Positions 24,593 to 32,978 of a stretch of DNA of 64,000 nucleotides are shown in pieces. The notes under the pieces were generated by a model. It was not told the origin of the DNA, did no database searches, and saw only the letters and a list, made by a program, of their open reading frames with translations. Both the position numbers and the translations under genes were made by a program. Position 1 is the first letter of the stretch; every line of letters starts with the position of its first letter. Origin of the DNA: CAYUVH01 sp964448135 (GTDB lineage Bacteria; Verrucomicrobiota; Verrucomicrobiia; Limisphaerales; UBA8199); contig CAYUVH010000059.1 of the NCBI GenBank assembly GCA_964448135.1, positions 124,001-188,000 on the forward strand. Direction: 5' to 3'.

Positions 24593-26413
24593 CTACCACT
24601 TCCCCAAGCGCGATTTGAGCAGGGCGAAGTGTTCCAGCAGTTTGCCGCGGTCTTCCTCCAGGTAGTGCGCGGGAAGATAGCGCTTGTCCGAGCAGGCCAG
24701 CACGGCCGCGAGTTCCTGCAGCGCCAGGAGATTGGGATCGAGCGGGTCAATGAAGGAGGTGACGGCTTCTTCAATGTCACCGCGCTGGACATCCAGGTCA
24801 CGTTTGGCGAGCACTGCCTTTTCCTTGGAGCGGATGAGAATGGATTCCACATCACTGCCGGTGAGCGGTTCGTGGCCGAGAGTTTGCTTCACGTAATCCA
24901 GGATCGGCTCCGAAAGCGCAATGCCTTTCACCTTGGCGACGGTCTTGAAAAGTTCGAGGATGTCCTCCGACCCCTGCGCCGGGAACAGCGGCAGACAAAG
25001 CCCGAAGCGGCCCTGGCGTTTCATATCAATCGCCAGCAAATCCGGACGGGAGGTCATGGCGACCCAGAGTTCGCGACCGCGCAGCGTGGAATCGCCAATG
25101 TGCGCGGCGAAGGCGGCGAAGACGCGGCCGGAAACCCCCGCGTCGCCATCGGCTTCGCGGGTACCGAACACCGCGTCGGCTTCGTCCACGACCACGATAA
25201 CCGGTCCCAGCGCACGAATGGTCATGAGGATGCGCGCCTGCTGCCGCTCGGTGTCCCCTACCCACTTGGAGCGGAAGTCGCCCATTTCCATAACGGGCAA
25301 ACCGCACTCACTCGCGAAACAATCTATGAGAAATGATTTACCGACGCCGACGCGGCCAGGCACGAGAATGCCGCGTTCGAGGACGTCGCCTTTGCCATTT
25401 TTGATCAGCCAGGCAAGCTCGCGCAGGCGCTTCTTGGCGGCAACATGAGTGGCCACGCGATCGAGGCTCACGCCCGGTTTGGGATCCTTGAAGCGCACGA
25501 GGCCCTGGCAATACTCCTCGATCAACCGCTTCTTGCCCGCGGTAACGTGCTCCTGGCTGACACGCGCGCCATTGCGCACGGCCTCCGCGAGCAAATGCCG
25601 GATACGCAGCAGATTCAGGCCGGAAGTGCGCGCGGCGAGTTCAGCGGGCGTGAAGTCGGACCACTCGGCGAACGGTTTGTCATCGGCCAGACTCTCGGGC
25701 CAGCCGGATTGGAGAAACGCGAGCCGGTCTTCGTTGTCCGGCAAATCAATCCGGACCTGGGCGACGTAAGGGTTTTGCAACAGGCGCGAATTGAGTTCGC
25801 TCGCGGATTCGGTGACCAGAACCACGCCGATGTCGAGCCGGGCCAGTTCGGGGGCGGCGGCCCATTTGAGAAACGTGACGGCGTTCATCCGCTCGTCGTT
25901 GCTGGCGTTGGCTTCCTCGACCGCGGGAATCAGCTTTTCCGGAAAATCAATGATCAGCGTGACGCCGCGCCACTTTTCCTTTTCTTCGGCGACACGCAGA
26001 AAAAAGCGCCGCAGCAAGGGCGCCAGGCGGACAAAATCCCGCGGCGGGCCGGCTTGGTGGAAATTGGTGTTTTCGACGTTATCGTAGATTTCGAGCCACT
26101 CGAAGAACCGCTTCTGCATGTCGTTCGAACCGAACGTGAGCCCGTCGCTGATATCGTAAAACAGCAGGCAGGAGCGCTCGGGAAAAAGCCGGCGCACGAG
26201 AAAAGTTTTTAGCGGGACATACTTGAGCCCTTCGGCGTCCTGGATCGGGAAGAGGTCGAAGATGTTCCCGTGCAGCACGAATAGCGCGTACGTCCCGCTG
26301 TTCCAGCGCCGCGCCAGTTCCAGCCCCCAGGCGCGCAGCGGCAGGCGGGTGGCGGGCGTTTTGCCGGTAACGTCGAGGTCGGCGACGGTGGCGGATTTGG
26401 CGTCCGTTTTCAT
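24593..26413 (-). CDS. AAA+ ATPase of the PspA/vWA/ABC locus
   Basis: 606 aa. The C-terminal module is a full AAA+ ATPase: Walker A GRVGVGKS (353-360), Walker B VIVVVDEAD (405-413), sensor-like VAMTSRPD, and an arginine-finger candidate in KRQGRFG (Arg469). The N-terminal half (about 40-310) resembles a second AAA-like fold, with VTLIIDFPEK and GVVLVTESASEL in Walker-B and sensor-1 positions, but no P-loop, so it is probably inactive. Soluble, cytoplasmic. It overlaps the coiled-coil membrane protein by 4 bases. As the last gene of the seven-gene unit it likely powers remodelling of the membrane partner or the PspA-like protein. Confidence 0.85.
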   Translation of the reverse strand: MKTDAKSATVADLDVTGKTPATRLPLRAWGLELARRWNSGTYALFVLHGNIFDLFPIQDAEGLKYVPLKTFLVRRLFPERSCLLFYDISDGLTFGSNDMQKRFFEWLEIYDNVENTNFHQAGPPRDFVRLAPLLRRFFLRVAEEKEKWRGVTLIIDFPEKLIPAVEEANASNDERMNAVTFLKWAAAPELARLDIGVVLVTESASELNSRLLQNPYVAQVRIDLPDNEDRLAFLQSGWPESLADDKPFAEWSDFTPAELAARTSGLNLLRIRHLLAEAVRNGARVSQEHVTAGKKRLIEEYCQGLVRFKDPKPGVSLDRVATHVAAKKRLRELAWLIKNGKGDVLERGILVPGRVGVGKSFLIDCFASECGLPVMEMGDFRSKWVGDTERQQARILMTIRALGPVIVVVDEADAVFGTREADGDAGVSGRVFAAFAAHIGDSTLRGRELWVAMTSRPDLLAIDMKRQGRFGLCLPLFPAQGSEDILELFKTVAKVKGIALSEPILDYVKQTLGHEPLTGSDVESILIRSKEKAVLAKRDLDVQRGDIEEAVTSFIDPLDPNLLALQELAAVLACSDKRYLPAHYLEEDRGKLLEHFALLKSRLGKW

Positions 26414-27399
26414 TGGGATTGTTGCTGGCGGGAATTGGTCCGCTTCGCAAATGGCACTCCCTTGATGATCGGCGGCGGAGTGGCGCCCGAGGCCGGCACG
26501 GGAGGCAGCGGCGCCTCATAGCCGATGCGTTGCTGGGTCTCGGGAATGTCGCTCATCAGGTCCTTGAACTCATCCAGTTCCGAGAGCCATTTGTTGGTCT
26601 GGTCGAGATGCTCAACGGTCGCGTCGATGCGAGCGGTCAGAGCATCGGCATTCTTCGTCGCCACGGCGTCGGCGCGCAGCAACTTGATCTGCTGGTCGAG
26701 GCGATCCTGTTCGGACATGACGAGCGCGAGATTCTGCTCCGCTTGTTCGATGCGTTTTTGGCGCTTGCGCAGCACTTCGAGACGGTCGAGGCGCGAGCCC
26801 AGGAAGCGTTGCTTTGCTTCCACGCCAGCGGTGTCGCCTTTGGCTTTCAGGGCATCCATCTCCGTACCGAGCCGGGCGATCTCCGCCTCGGCCTCTTTCA
26901 ATACGTTCGGAATATCCTCTTCGTGTTCGGTATTGAGAAATTGCGACAGTGATTGCTCGATGCTCAGGAGGCGAAGAAAGGTCCACATCAGCTCGTCGAG
27001 CTTGCGTAGACGCGGATCGTTGCCAGGTTCGGCGGCGGCGGCCAGAGGGTTGTCGCGGCTGGCGGCTTCGATATCGCGGCACACCCGGGCCAGGGCGAGA
27101 TAGCGGGCGCGGCGGTCCGGGGAAAGGCACGCCAGCATCGCTTCACGACGGCGAGTGAACTCGGCGAGTCTGGCCAGCTCGTCCACCCGGGAGGCGGATT
27201 CGCGGCGGCGATCCACCCAATGCTTGAAGAACGGCAGATCGGGTCCGTAAATCCAGCCGACCGCATAGGCCGTGGCGCCGATGATCAGGCCCAACCCCGT
27301 GGCGCTCAGGAACCCGACACCCAGCGTGAACAGCCCCAGCGCCGCGTGATGCGGGCTGCCCAGGAACTCGCGGTGATAATTTGGGGCCGGCGCGTCCAT
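26410..27399 (-). CDS. membrane-anchored coiled-coil protein
   Basis: 329 aa. One or two membrane helices at about residues 18-52 (LGLFTLGVGFLSATGLGLII, GATAYAVGWIYG), then a cytoplasmic-type helical region. Long coiled coils span about 160-290 (VLKEAEAEIARLGTEMDALK, RLEVLRKRQKRIEQAEQNLA) and the tail is Pro-rich. No known domain. Its stop overlaps the start of the AAA ATPase (ATGA), arguing for a physical complex, with this protein as membrane adaptor. No homologue recognised. Confidence 0.75.
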   Translation of the reverse strand: MDAPAPNYHREFLGSPHHAALGLFTLGVGFLSATGLGLIIGATAYAVGWIYGPDLPFFKHWVDRRRESASRVDELARLAEFTRRREAMLACLSPDRRARYLALARVCRDIEAASRDNPLAAAAEPGNDPRLRKLDELMWTFLRLLSIEQSLSQFLNTEHEEDIPNVLKEAEAEIARLGTEMDALKAKGDTAGVEAKQRFLGSRLDRLEVLRKRQKRIEQAEQNLALVMSEQDRLDQQIKLLRADAVATKNADALTARIDATVEHLDQTNKWLSELDEFKDLMSDIPETQQRIGYEAPLPPVPASGATPPPIIKGVPFAKRTNSRQQQSQ

Positions 27400-27467
27400 G
27401 TTCAGGATGGGCTCACATTAATGCGATTTTGGCCCGAAGACACGCGGAAAGAAAAGCAAGCGCCGCT

Positions 27468-27539
27468 GGAGCGCCCGTCTCTGAACGGGCGCGTTATCGC
27501 AGCCCAACGGTAACGCGCTCGTTCAGAGACGGGCGCTCC
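27468..27539. repeat. 72-bp inverted-repeat element, copy 1
   Basis: The arms run 27468-27496 and 27511-27539, 29 bp with one mismatch, each containing GAGCGCCCGTCTCTGAACG. It lies in the about 195-base gap between the ABC ATPase and the coiled-coil gene, splitting the seven-gene unit. A second copy of nearly the same length is at 46111-46184. It could form a strong hairpin in mRNA and set expression of the downstream two genes. Confidence 0.8.
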
Positions 27540-27593
27540 CTTGCTGCGGAAGGAAAGGTGCTTTGCTTCGTGATTCGCAATCATCACGAAGCC

Positions 27594-28496
27594 CTAGACT
27601 TTCACGCTCGACGGCGCGGGCGATTCCTCCTCGAGGCGGCGGAGCAGGCTCTGGCAAAAATTGATGAACCACGGCTTGCGGCGACTTTCCTCGGGAGGCT
27701 CGGCGGGACGCGGGACCCGCAGAACATCCACCAGGCGGCCGGGACTTGGAGCCATGAGGAAAACCCGGTCGCCCAGATACACCGCTTCCTCCACCGAGTG
27801 CGTCACCAGAAAAACCGTGGTCTGCTGCTCCATCCACAGATTGATCAGCAATTCCTGCATGCGCAGACGGATGCCGGGATCCAGCGCGCCAAATGGCTCG
27901 TCCATCAACAGAATCCGGGGCTGAAGAATCAGCGTGGCCGCGATGGCCACTCGCTGTTGCATGCCGCCGGAAAGCTCGGAAGAATATTTCTTCTCGCAAC
28001 CTTCGAGGCCGACGCGCTTCACCCATTCCGCGGCGCGGTCGTGCCGTTCGGAGCGCGACAGGCCACGCAGCTTCAAACCAAACGAGACATTGTCGAGGAC
28101 ATTGAGGTGCGGCAGCAGCGAGTATTTCTGGTCCACCAGGCCGCGATCGGGACCGGGCTCTTCGATCGGACGGCCCTGCACCAGCACTTCCCCGCTCGTG
28201 GGAGGAAAGTGAGGCTTCAAGCCGGCAATGATGCGCAGCACCGTGGACTTGCCACAGCCCGAGGGGCCTACAATCGTAACCAGTTCGCCGAGGTTGGGAA
28301 TATCTTCAATGGTGAAACTGACGTCCTGAATCGCGAGACGGGCGTCGGGGCCTTCACCGAATTTCTTGCTGACATTCTTGAAGGTGACGACATCCGGGGG
28401 CGCCAGCAAAGCGGGTTGCCCCGGCGCTGCTGGTGCTGTGGCTGCCGGAGCCGCGGGGGTTGTGCCTCCGGTCGGGGCATGGGGCTTTTCGCTCAT
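27594..28496 (-). CDS. ABC transporter ATPase (TauB/SsuB-like)
   Basis: 300 aa from ATG 28496 (MSEKPHAPTGG). An Ala/Pro-rich N-terminal extension of about 35 residues precedes the nucleotide-binding domain: Walker A VGPSGCGKSTVLRIIAGL, Q-loop VDQKYSLLPHL, signature ELSGGMQQRVAIA, Walker B ILLMDEPFGALD and switch LVTHSVEEAVYL. This is the nitrate/sulfonate/taurine importer branch. The start is 2 bases after the permease stop. The frame continues well upstream but that part overlaps the permease and is a shadow. Confidence 0.93.
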   Translation of the reverse strand: MSEKPHAPTGGTTPAAPAATAPAAPGQPALLAPPDVVTFKNVSKKFGEGPDARLAIQDVSFTIEDIPNLGELVTIVGPSGCGKSTVLRIIAGLKPHFPPTSGEVLVQGRPIEEPGPDRGLVDQKYSLLPHLNVLDNVSFGLKLRGLSRSERHDRAAEWVKRVGLEGCEKKYSSELSGGMQQRVAIAATLILQPRILLMDEPFGALDPGIRLRMQELLINLWMEQQTTVFLVTHSVEEAVYLGDRVFLMAPSPGRLVDVLRVPRPAEPPEESRRKPWFINFCQSLLRRLEEESPAPSSVKV

Positions 28497-28498
28497 GG

Positions 28499-29356
28499 CT
28501 AGCGGTTGCGCCGGTAAGGAAACAACAGATTTCCGCCCAGCCGCCAAAGTTGGTCGCAGGCCACGGCAATCAACACGATCACCATGATAATGGCGAAGAT
28601 CGCGCCAGTCTGACTGCGCCGGTTCGAGACTTCTATGAGGCCGCCCAGCCCGTATTGCGGCCGGACCAGTACTTCGGCCATGATGATCCAGCCCCAGCCC
28701 ACGCCGTAGACGCCCCGCAGATGGTCCCAGATGTTGGCCTGCGCCACGGGAAACAGCACGTGTCGCACGAGCTGCCATTGCGTCGCCCCTTTGGTGACCG
28801 CCACATCCAGAAAAGCCGTCGGCACATCGGCGATATCCTTGATGACCAGCGGCAGCATGGCGACGAAACAGCCAATGAAGAGGAAGCCGATTTTCTGCGC
28901 CTCCCCGATGCCAAACCACGTCATGCTCAGCGGGATGAAGACCACGATCGGCACATAAGTACCCGCCAGTGAAAGCGGCCGAAAGAATGCCGCAATCGGT
29001 GGGAACGTGGCCATGTACACTCCCAGCGGCAGCGCTATCAACGCCGCCAGGCTGAACCCCGCGGTCACCCGCAGCCATGAACACGCGGCACTCCGCACCA
29101 GCCCCTGTTCGAAGTGCAGCGGGCCAAATGATCTCACCACCTCGATGGGGCTGGGCAGGATCAGCGGTTTGACGATGCGGGAATCCAGTTCGCCGTGGGT
29201 CAGGAACCACCACACGCCCAGCACGAGCGCGATGAAGAGGACAGTCAAACCGACGGCCCGGGCGTCCGGCAAATCAGAATGAACCCTCAGTCTGCCCAAA
29301 CGCACTACCAGCGTCAGGAGGACGACGAAAGCGACGGCGAACAGGAGAAAGTTCAC
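28499..29356 (-). CDS. ABC transporter permease (TauC/SsuC-like)
   Basis: 285 aa with about six or seven membrane helices. The EAA-type coupling motif VTKGATQWQLVRHVLFPVA lies in a cytoplasmic loop, as in TauC/SsuC permeases. GLVRSAACSWLRVTAGFSLA marks the start of the BPD_transp_1 domain after two N-terminal hydrophobic helices. It forms the channel partner of the ATPase immediately downstream and of the fused solute-binding protein upstream. The substrate is not evident. Confidence 0.92.
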   Translation of the reverse strand: MNFLLFAVAFVVLLTLVVRLGRLRVHSDLPDARAVGLTVLFIALVLGVWWFLTHGELDSRIVKPLILPSPIEVVRSFGPLHFEQGLVRSAACSWLRVTAGFSLAALIALPLGVYMATFPPIAAFFRPLSLAGTYVPIVVFIPLSMTWFGIGEAQKIGFLFIGCFVAMLPLVIKDIADVPTAFLDVAVTKGATQWQLVRHVLFPVAQANIWDHLRGVYGVGWGWIIMAEVLVRPQYGLGGLIEVSNRRSQTGAIFAIIMVIVLIAVACDQLWRLGGNLLFPYRRNR

Positions 29357-29382
29357 GGCACAGATTTGTGGATTTGGGCTCC

Positions 29383-29396
29383 CGGCTTAAGCCGGT
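29383..29396. repeat. 14-bp perfect palindrome CCGGCTTAAGCCGG
   Basis: It lies in the 69-base spacer between the solute-binding gene and the permease gene. It may be an mRNA stem tuning the ratio of binding protein to permease, as seen in many ABC operons; there is no T-tract. Confidence 0.4.
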
Positions 29397-29425
29397 CAGG
29401 TAGACGGGCCCCCAAACCGGAGTGC

Positions 29426-31222
29426 TTACGAACCGGTTTCGAGCGGGAAGACTTTTATTTCCACGCGGCGGTTCTTCTTGTTGTGCTCGGCGTTGCTCGG
29501 ATCGGTGCAACCCGCCGCCGGATTATCCCAGCCATTGCCCACTACTTTGAACTTGTTCGGGTCGAAATGATATTTGTCCATGATCGCACGGCGCACGGAA
29601 TCGGCGCGATCATAAGAAAGCTGCCGCACCAAGTCCGTCGGCACGATGCCCTTGCGGCTGGCATCCGTGTTACCCTCGATGATGATATAAGCGTTGCCGA
29701 ACTTCCCCGCGAGTTTCCCGATTTCCTCAAGTGTGGCCGGGATGGTCGCGTCGTACTCGTTGTTCAGGTTCGCGTGATTCGGCTCGAAGCCAATCATCAC
29801 CGACTTGGTCAACACCTGGCCCGGGCCGGCTTCGGCGCTGAGCTTCAGCAGCGCGTCCGGCTTGAAGGTCGGCTGCGAAAGATCGCGCACGTCCTTGTAT
29901 TCATCAGCCAGGGCCGAGAGCACCTTCGCGGCCTTTACTTTCGCGGCGGGAACCGTGGTCGAAATGGTGCCCAGCGATTTGTAAATCGTTGAAGCACTGT
30001 TCCACACGACTTCGAAATTCGCCGGGTTGAACGGATCGAGGAAGAACTTCGAATTCTCCCGGTAATTGGTCAGATGCGCGTCGCCCTCGACGATACCGCC
30101 GTCGCCGCCAATCATCTTGACGCAATCCCCTTCCGGCAGCTTGTAGGCCATCGCCAAAGCCTGCGCCGCTTTCTTCGGGTCCTTGCGCACGGCATCCATG
30201 CCTTCGAAAATGCCGCGCACCAGGCCGGTCACGATGTCGGGATGATCGCGATAAAAGTCGTTACGCACCGCCCAGACGTCCGCGATGAGGTGGTTGGCCG
30301 TGCCGGTGGTGACCACCAGCCGGCTGCCCTTGAGATTATCGGTGATGCTGTAAATATCCGGCGACCAGCCCACGAACGCGTCGAAGCTGGGATCATTCAC
30401 AAATATCTTTGCCGCCGAAGGCGCATCCGCCGCCCAACGAAAATCAACTTCGTTCGGGTCAATCCCCGCATCAATCAAGAGCGACATGATGAGGTAATGG
30501 CTCGGCGAATTCTGCGCGAGGACGACTTTCCGCTTTTTCCCGCCGCTCGGGCGGAGGTCATTGATGTTGTGGATTTCGCCGCGGGCCACCACGCCGTCGC
30601 CGCCGCCGGAGAAGTCAATTTGCTGACAGACGACCGGCACCGTGCGGGAATCCTTCACCAATTCCGGGGCGAACAACGCAATCATGTCCAGGGTGCCCCA
30701 AAGAATGTGGCTCTTGCCGGCCGCGAACAAATCGCGCGCGCGCACCGGGTCATCCACAATGCTCAAGCGCACGTAGAAACCATACTTCTTGTAAAAGACA
30801 CTCTGGTCGTTCGGATCCATGCCGGCATTGGCGACGATGATCGGCGCCCAGCCCGGCCAGACGTTGATCGGGAATTCCACCACGAGCTTGCCGTCCTTCA
30901 TTTCCTTGGCGTATTCACTCACGCCCGCCACGGCCGGGATACCTGAGCGTTCCACCAGGGTCGCGGCGTTGGTGCCGATCAGGAGCGGGATATCGGCCGG
31001 CGCGGTTTTCACCTTCTCGATGTCCTGCTTCACTTTGGCGACGTCCACCGAGTCGGGCTGGCCGGATTTCAGCCTGTCCATCTCCTGCTTCAACTTTGCC
31101 ATGTCCACCGGCTGGCTCTGGCCGTGTGATTGCGGAGCGATCTTGTCCCACCAGCGATAAACGCCGAATCCCACCACTCCCAGCAGGAGCAGGGTCAATA
31201 CGATTTTACCTCGAGTTGTCAT
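29426..31222 (-). CDS. membrane-anchored solute-binding protein fused to OmpA-like domain
   Basis: 598 aa. An uncleaved-looking N-terminal helix (about 7-23) is followed by a short charged segment with two repeats (MAKLKQEMDRLKSGQPDSVD / VAKVKQDIEKVK). A periplasmic NMT1/TauA-type binding domain spans about 112-420 (INVWPGWAPIIVANAGM, NSPSHYLIMSLLIDAGID, AFVGWSPDI). An OmpA-like peptidoglycan-binding domain spans about 470-594, with IIIEGNTDASRKG (Asp520), LSYDRADSVRRAI and NRRVEIKVF (Arg585). So a TauA-like sensor or receptor is tied to both inner membrane and cell wall. It precedes its permease and ATPase and follows the PspA-like gene by 26 bases. Substrate unknown. Confidence 0.88.
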   Translation of the reverse strand: MTTRGKIVLTLLLLGVVGFGVYRWWDKIAPQSHGQSQPVDMAKLKQEMDRLKSGQPDSVDVAKVKQDIEKVKTAPADIPLLIGTNAATLVERSGIPAVAGVSEYAKEMKDGKLVVEFPINVWPGWAPIIVANAGMDPNDQSVFYKKYGFYVRLSIVDDPVRARDLFAAGKSHILWGTLDMIALFAPELVKDSRTVPVVCQQIDFSGGGDGVVARGEIHNINDLRPSGGKKRKVVLAQNSPSHYLIMSLLIDAGIDPNEVDFRWAADAPSAAKIFVNDPSFDAFVGWSPDIYSITDNLKGSRLVVTTGTANHLIADVWAVRNDFYRDHPDIVTGLVRGIFEGMDAVRKDPKKAAQALAMAYKLPEGDCVKMIGGDGGIVEGDAHLTNYRENSKFFLDPFNPANFEVVWNSASTIYKSLGTISTTVPAAKVKAAKVLSALADEYKDVRDLSQPTFKPDALLKLSAEAGPGQVLTKSVMIGFEPNHANLNNEYDATIPATLEEIGKLAGKFGNAYIIIEGNTDASRKGIVPTDLVRQLSYDRADSVRRAIMDKYHFDPNKFKVVGNGWDNPAAGCTDPSNAEHNKKNRRVEIKVFPLETGS

Positions 31223-31248
31223 AGGTTCAGTTTCTGAGCATTACGGGT

Positions 31249-32007
31249 TTACTTCTCGGGGATCTGCTGGCGCGCGGGCGGGGTGGCGGCCGGCTGCGTC
31301 GAAGCGGCGACTTCCGGTTGCACCATGCCCATCTTCTTCTTGTACTCCTGGAAAAGGGCGGAGCCGCGGAGTTTGCGGGCTTCTTGCTGCCGGGAAACAC
31401 CGGAGCCCATTTCCTTCGCCAAATCGAGGGTCGCGCGCATCTGGCCTTCGCCGGAGGCGGCGGACTGCCGGAGCTGCTGCATGGACTGGCCCATTTCGCC
31501 GCCCATCATGCCCTGCAACTCGGTGATCGAGCTTTTCATCATGCCGGCAAGGCTGTCCAACGAGCGTCCGATGGCGACTTTGGCCTTCACGGTCTCGAAT
31601 TCGCGCTGGAACCGCTGAATCTCTCGCAGGCTCTCGGCGATGATTTCCGTGTTCTGTTTGTAAAGCTGTTCGAGGCTGTCGGCCTGCGACTTGTTGTCGT
31701 TCAGATCGGCTTCGAGTGTCGCCAGTTCCTCGGCATAATGCGCCCCGTTCGCCTCGTCGTTCGCCGCCGCGGCGGCCTGGAGCAGGCTTTGCAACTCCTC
31801 GCGCTGGCGTTCCTGCTTTTTGATCTGATCGCGCAGCAGGGCAATCTGGCCGGCCAACTGGCCATTGGCATAATGCGCCTTGTCGGCCTTCGCTTTGGAA
31901 TCGCGAATTCCGCGCTCGACTACCGCCTGGTTGATGGCATCGGTCTCCGTGGCTTTTTCCGCCATGAGGCCCATCCAGATAAACAGCCGTTTGATCGCTC
32001 TGAACAT
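31249..32007 (-). CDS. PspA/IM30-like membrane-remodelling protein
   Basis: 252 aa, almost wholly helical. It begins with a short amphipathic helix (MFRAIKRLFIWMGLMAEKA), then long coiled coils (QIKKQERQREELQSLLQAA, YAEELATLEADLNDNKSQAD) and a Met/Gln-rich C-terminal region with a Pro-rich tail. This layout matches the PspA/Vipp1 (IM30, ESCRT-III-like) family, which polymerises on stressed inner membranes. Similarity is structural more than by exact motif, so a divergent paralogue is likely. It starts 13 bases after the vWA gene stop. Confidence 0.75.
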   Translation of the reverse strand: MFRAIKRLFIWMGLMAEKATETDAINQAVVERGIRDSKAKADKAHYANGQLAGQIALLRDQIKKQERQREELQSLLQAAAAANDEANGAHYAEELATLEADLNDNKSQADSLEQLYKQNTEIIAESLREIQRFQREFETVKAKVAIGRSLDSLAGMMKSSITELQGMMGGEMGQSMQQLRQSAASGEGQMRATLDLAKEMGSGVSRQQEARKLRGSALFQEYKKKMGMVQPEVAASTQPAATPPARQQIPEK

Positions 32008-32020
32008 AGGATTCCTTCTG

Positions 32021-32725
32021 CTACTTCTTTTTGGGTTCTTCGTCTTCCAACAGGATTTTCTTCTGCAGGATAAAATCCAACTGCGCGTTTAACTGCGGCT
32101 CGTCCGCGGCGCCCACCACCGTGGCGCCCAGTTTTTTCACGGCGGCGAACTCCTTCGCGTTTACATCGAACGCGATGAAGTGCACGGCCAGCTTGCCGTT
32201 CTTTTCCTGCGCGCGGGTGGTCAGTTTCGGCATGACCGCCTCGGGTTTCGGCTCAACCGTGTTCGCGCCGTCCGTGATAATCAGCACATGTTTGCGGGGC
32301 TGCTTCGAATCGAGCAGGTTGTTACCTGCCAGCGAAAGCGCCTTGCCCAGGGGCGTGTTGCCCTTCGGCGAAGCAAAGTGGCCGGCCCATTCCTTCAGTT
32401 CGCCCGGACTAAAACGCTTCAGCTGGATTTCTTCCCTCACACCGTCGCCTTCAAAAATGATCAACCCGACGTCCACCGTGCCGTGGTTCGTCGCGTAGGC
32501 GGCAAGTTGTTTATCCACGGCGGTCAAAGCGCGGTTGGCGATCACGTATTTTGGCGAACCATGACCCTTTGCGTCGCGCACAACACTTTTCATGCTGCCG
32601 GACGTATCATAGACAATTTCGAGGGCCAGCCCCTCGTCGTCGGCGGCAATGGCACGCAGCTCGGGCAAAGCACTCAACCCGATTACCAGCGCCGCCAGTA
32701 CCCTAATATGCGGAAAACGTTTCAT
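32021..32725 (-). CDS. secreted von Willebrand factor A domain protein
   Basis: 234 aa from ATG 32725 (MKRFPHIRVLAALVIGLSAL), with a signal peptide to about residue 28. The vWA domain spans about 34-215 with a complete metal-ion-dependent adhesion site: DTSGS (40-44), Thr124 (GNTPLG) and Asp152 (LIITDGANT). It probably binds a protein partner in the periplasm through Mg2+. It is the first gene of the seven-gene unit. The upstream 45 codons of open frame are non-homologous and were excluded. Confidence 0.88.
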   Translation of the reverse strand: MKRFPHIRVLAALVIGLSALPELRAIAADDEGLALEIVYDTSGSMKSVVRDAKGHGSPKYVIANRALTAVDKQLAAYATNHGTVDVGLIIFEGDGVREEIQLKRFSPGELKEWAGHFASPKGNTPLGKALSLAGNNLLDSKQPRKHVLIITDGANTVEPKPEAVMPKLTTRAQEKNGKLAVHFIAFDVNAKEFAAVKKLGATVVGAADEPQLNAQLDFILQKKILLEDEEPKKK

Positions 32726-32978
32726 TGTTTCAGGGCCCCGACTCGTGCCGCTCGCCGCACCTATCGCGGCAGAATTGCAAGAGCCCCGGCCTTTGTCAAC
32801 GAATCTACCGGAGACTCCCCGGGCCGCATCTATAAAAGCCCCAATGGTTTGTAACCACAATTACAGGCGAATCCCAGCCGCCGGAAAGCGTGGGGCATGC
32901 TTGCATCCGGGGACAAATTTCCCAACCCTGTCATTCCATGCAGCAACGGCCAACCGCACGATTTGAGGCTCAAAACGA
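32726..32978. other. divergent promoter region of the seven-gene locus
   Basis: A 253-base spacer between divergent operons: the vWA/PspA/ABC/AAA unit on minus and the glycan unit on plus. It should carry the main promoter of the former. I see no sigma-54-type GG/GC box of the pspA kind, and no clear operator. Nothing else supported. Confidence 0.35.

Noticed and set aside
27594..29213. 539-aa ATPase with a long N-terminal extension
   Set aside because: The first about 240 codons overlap the permease in another frame; the ATG at 28496 two bases after the permease stop is the natural start.
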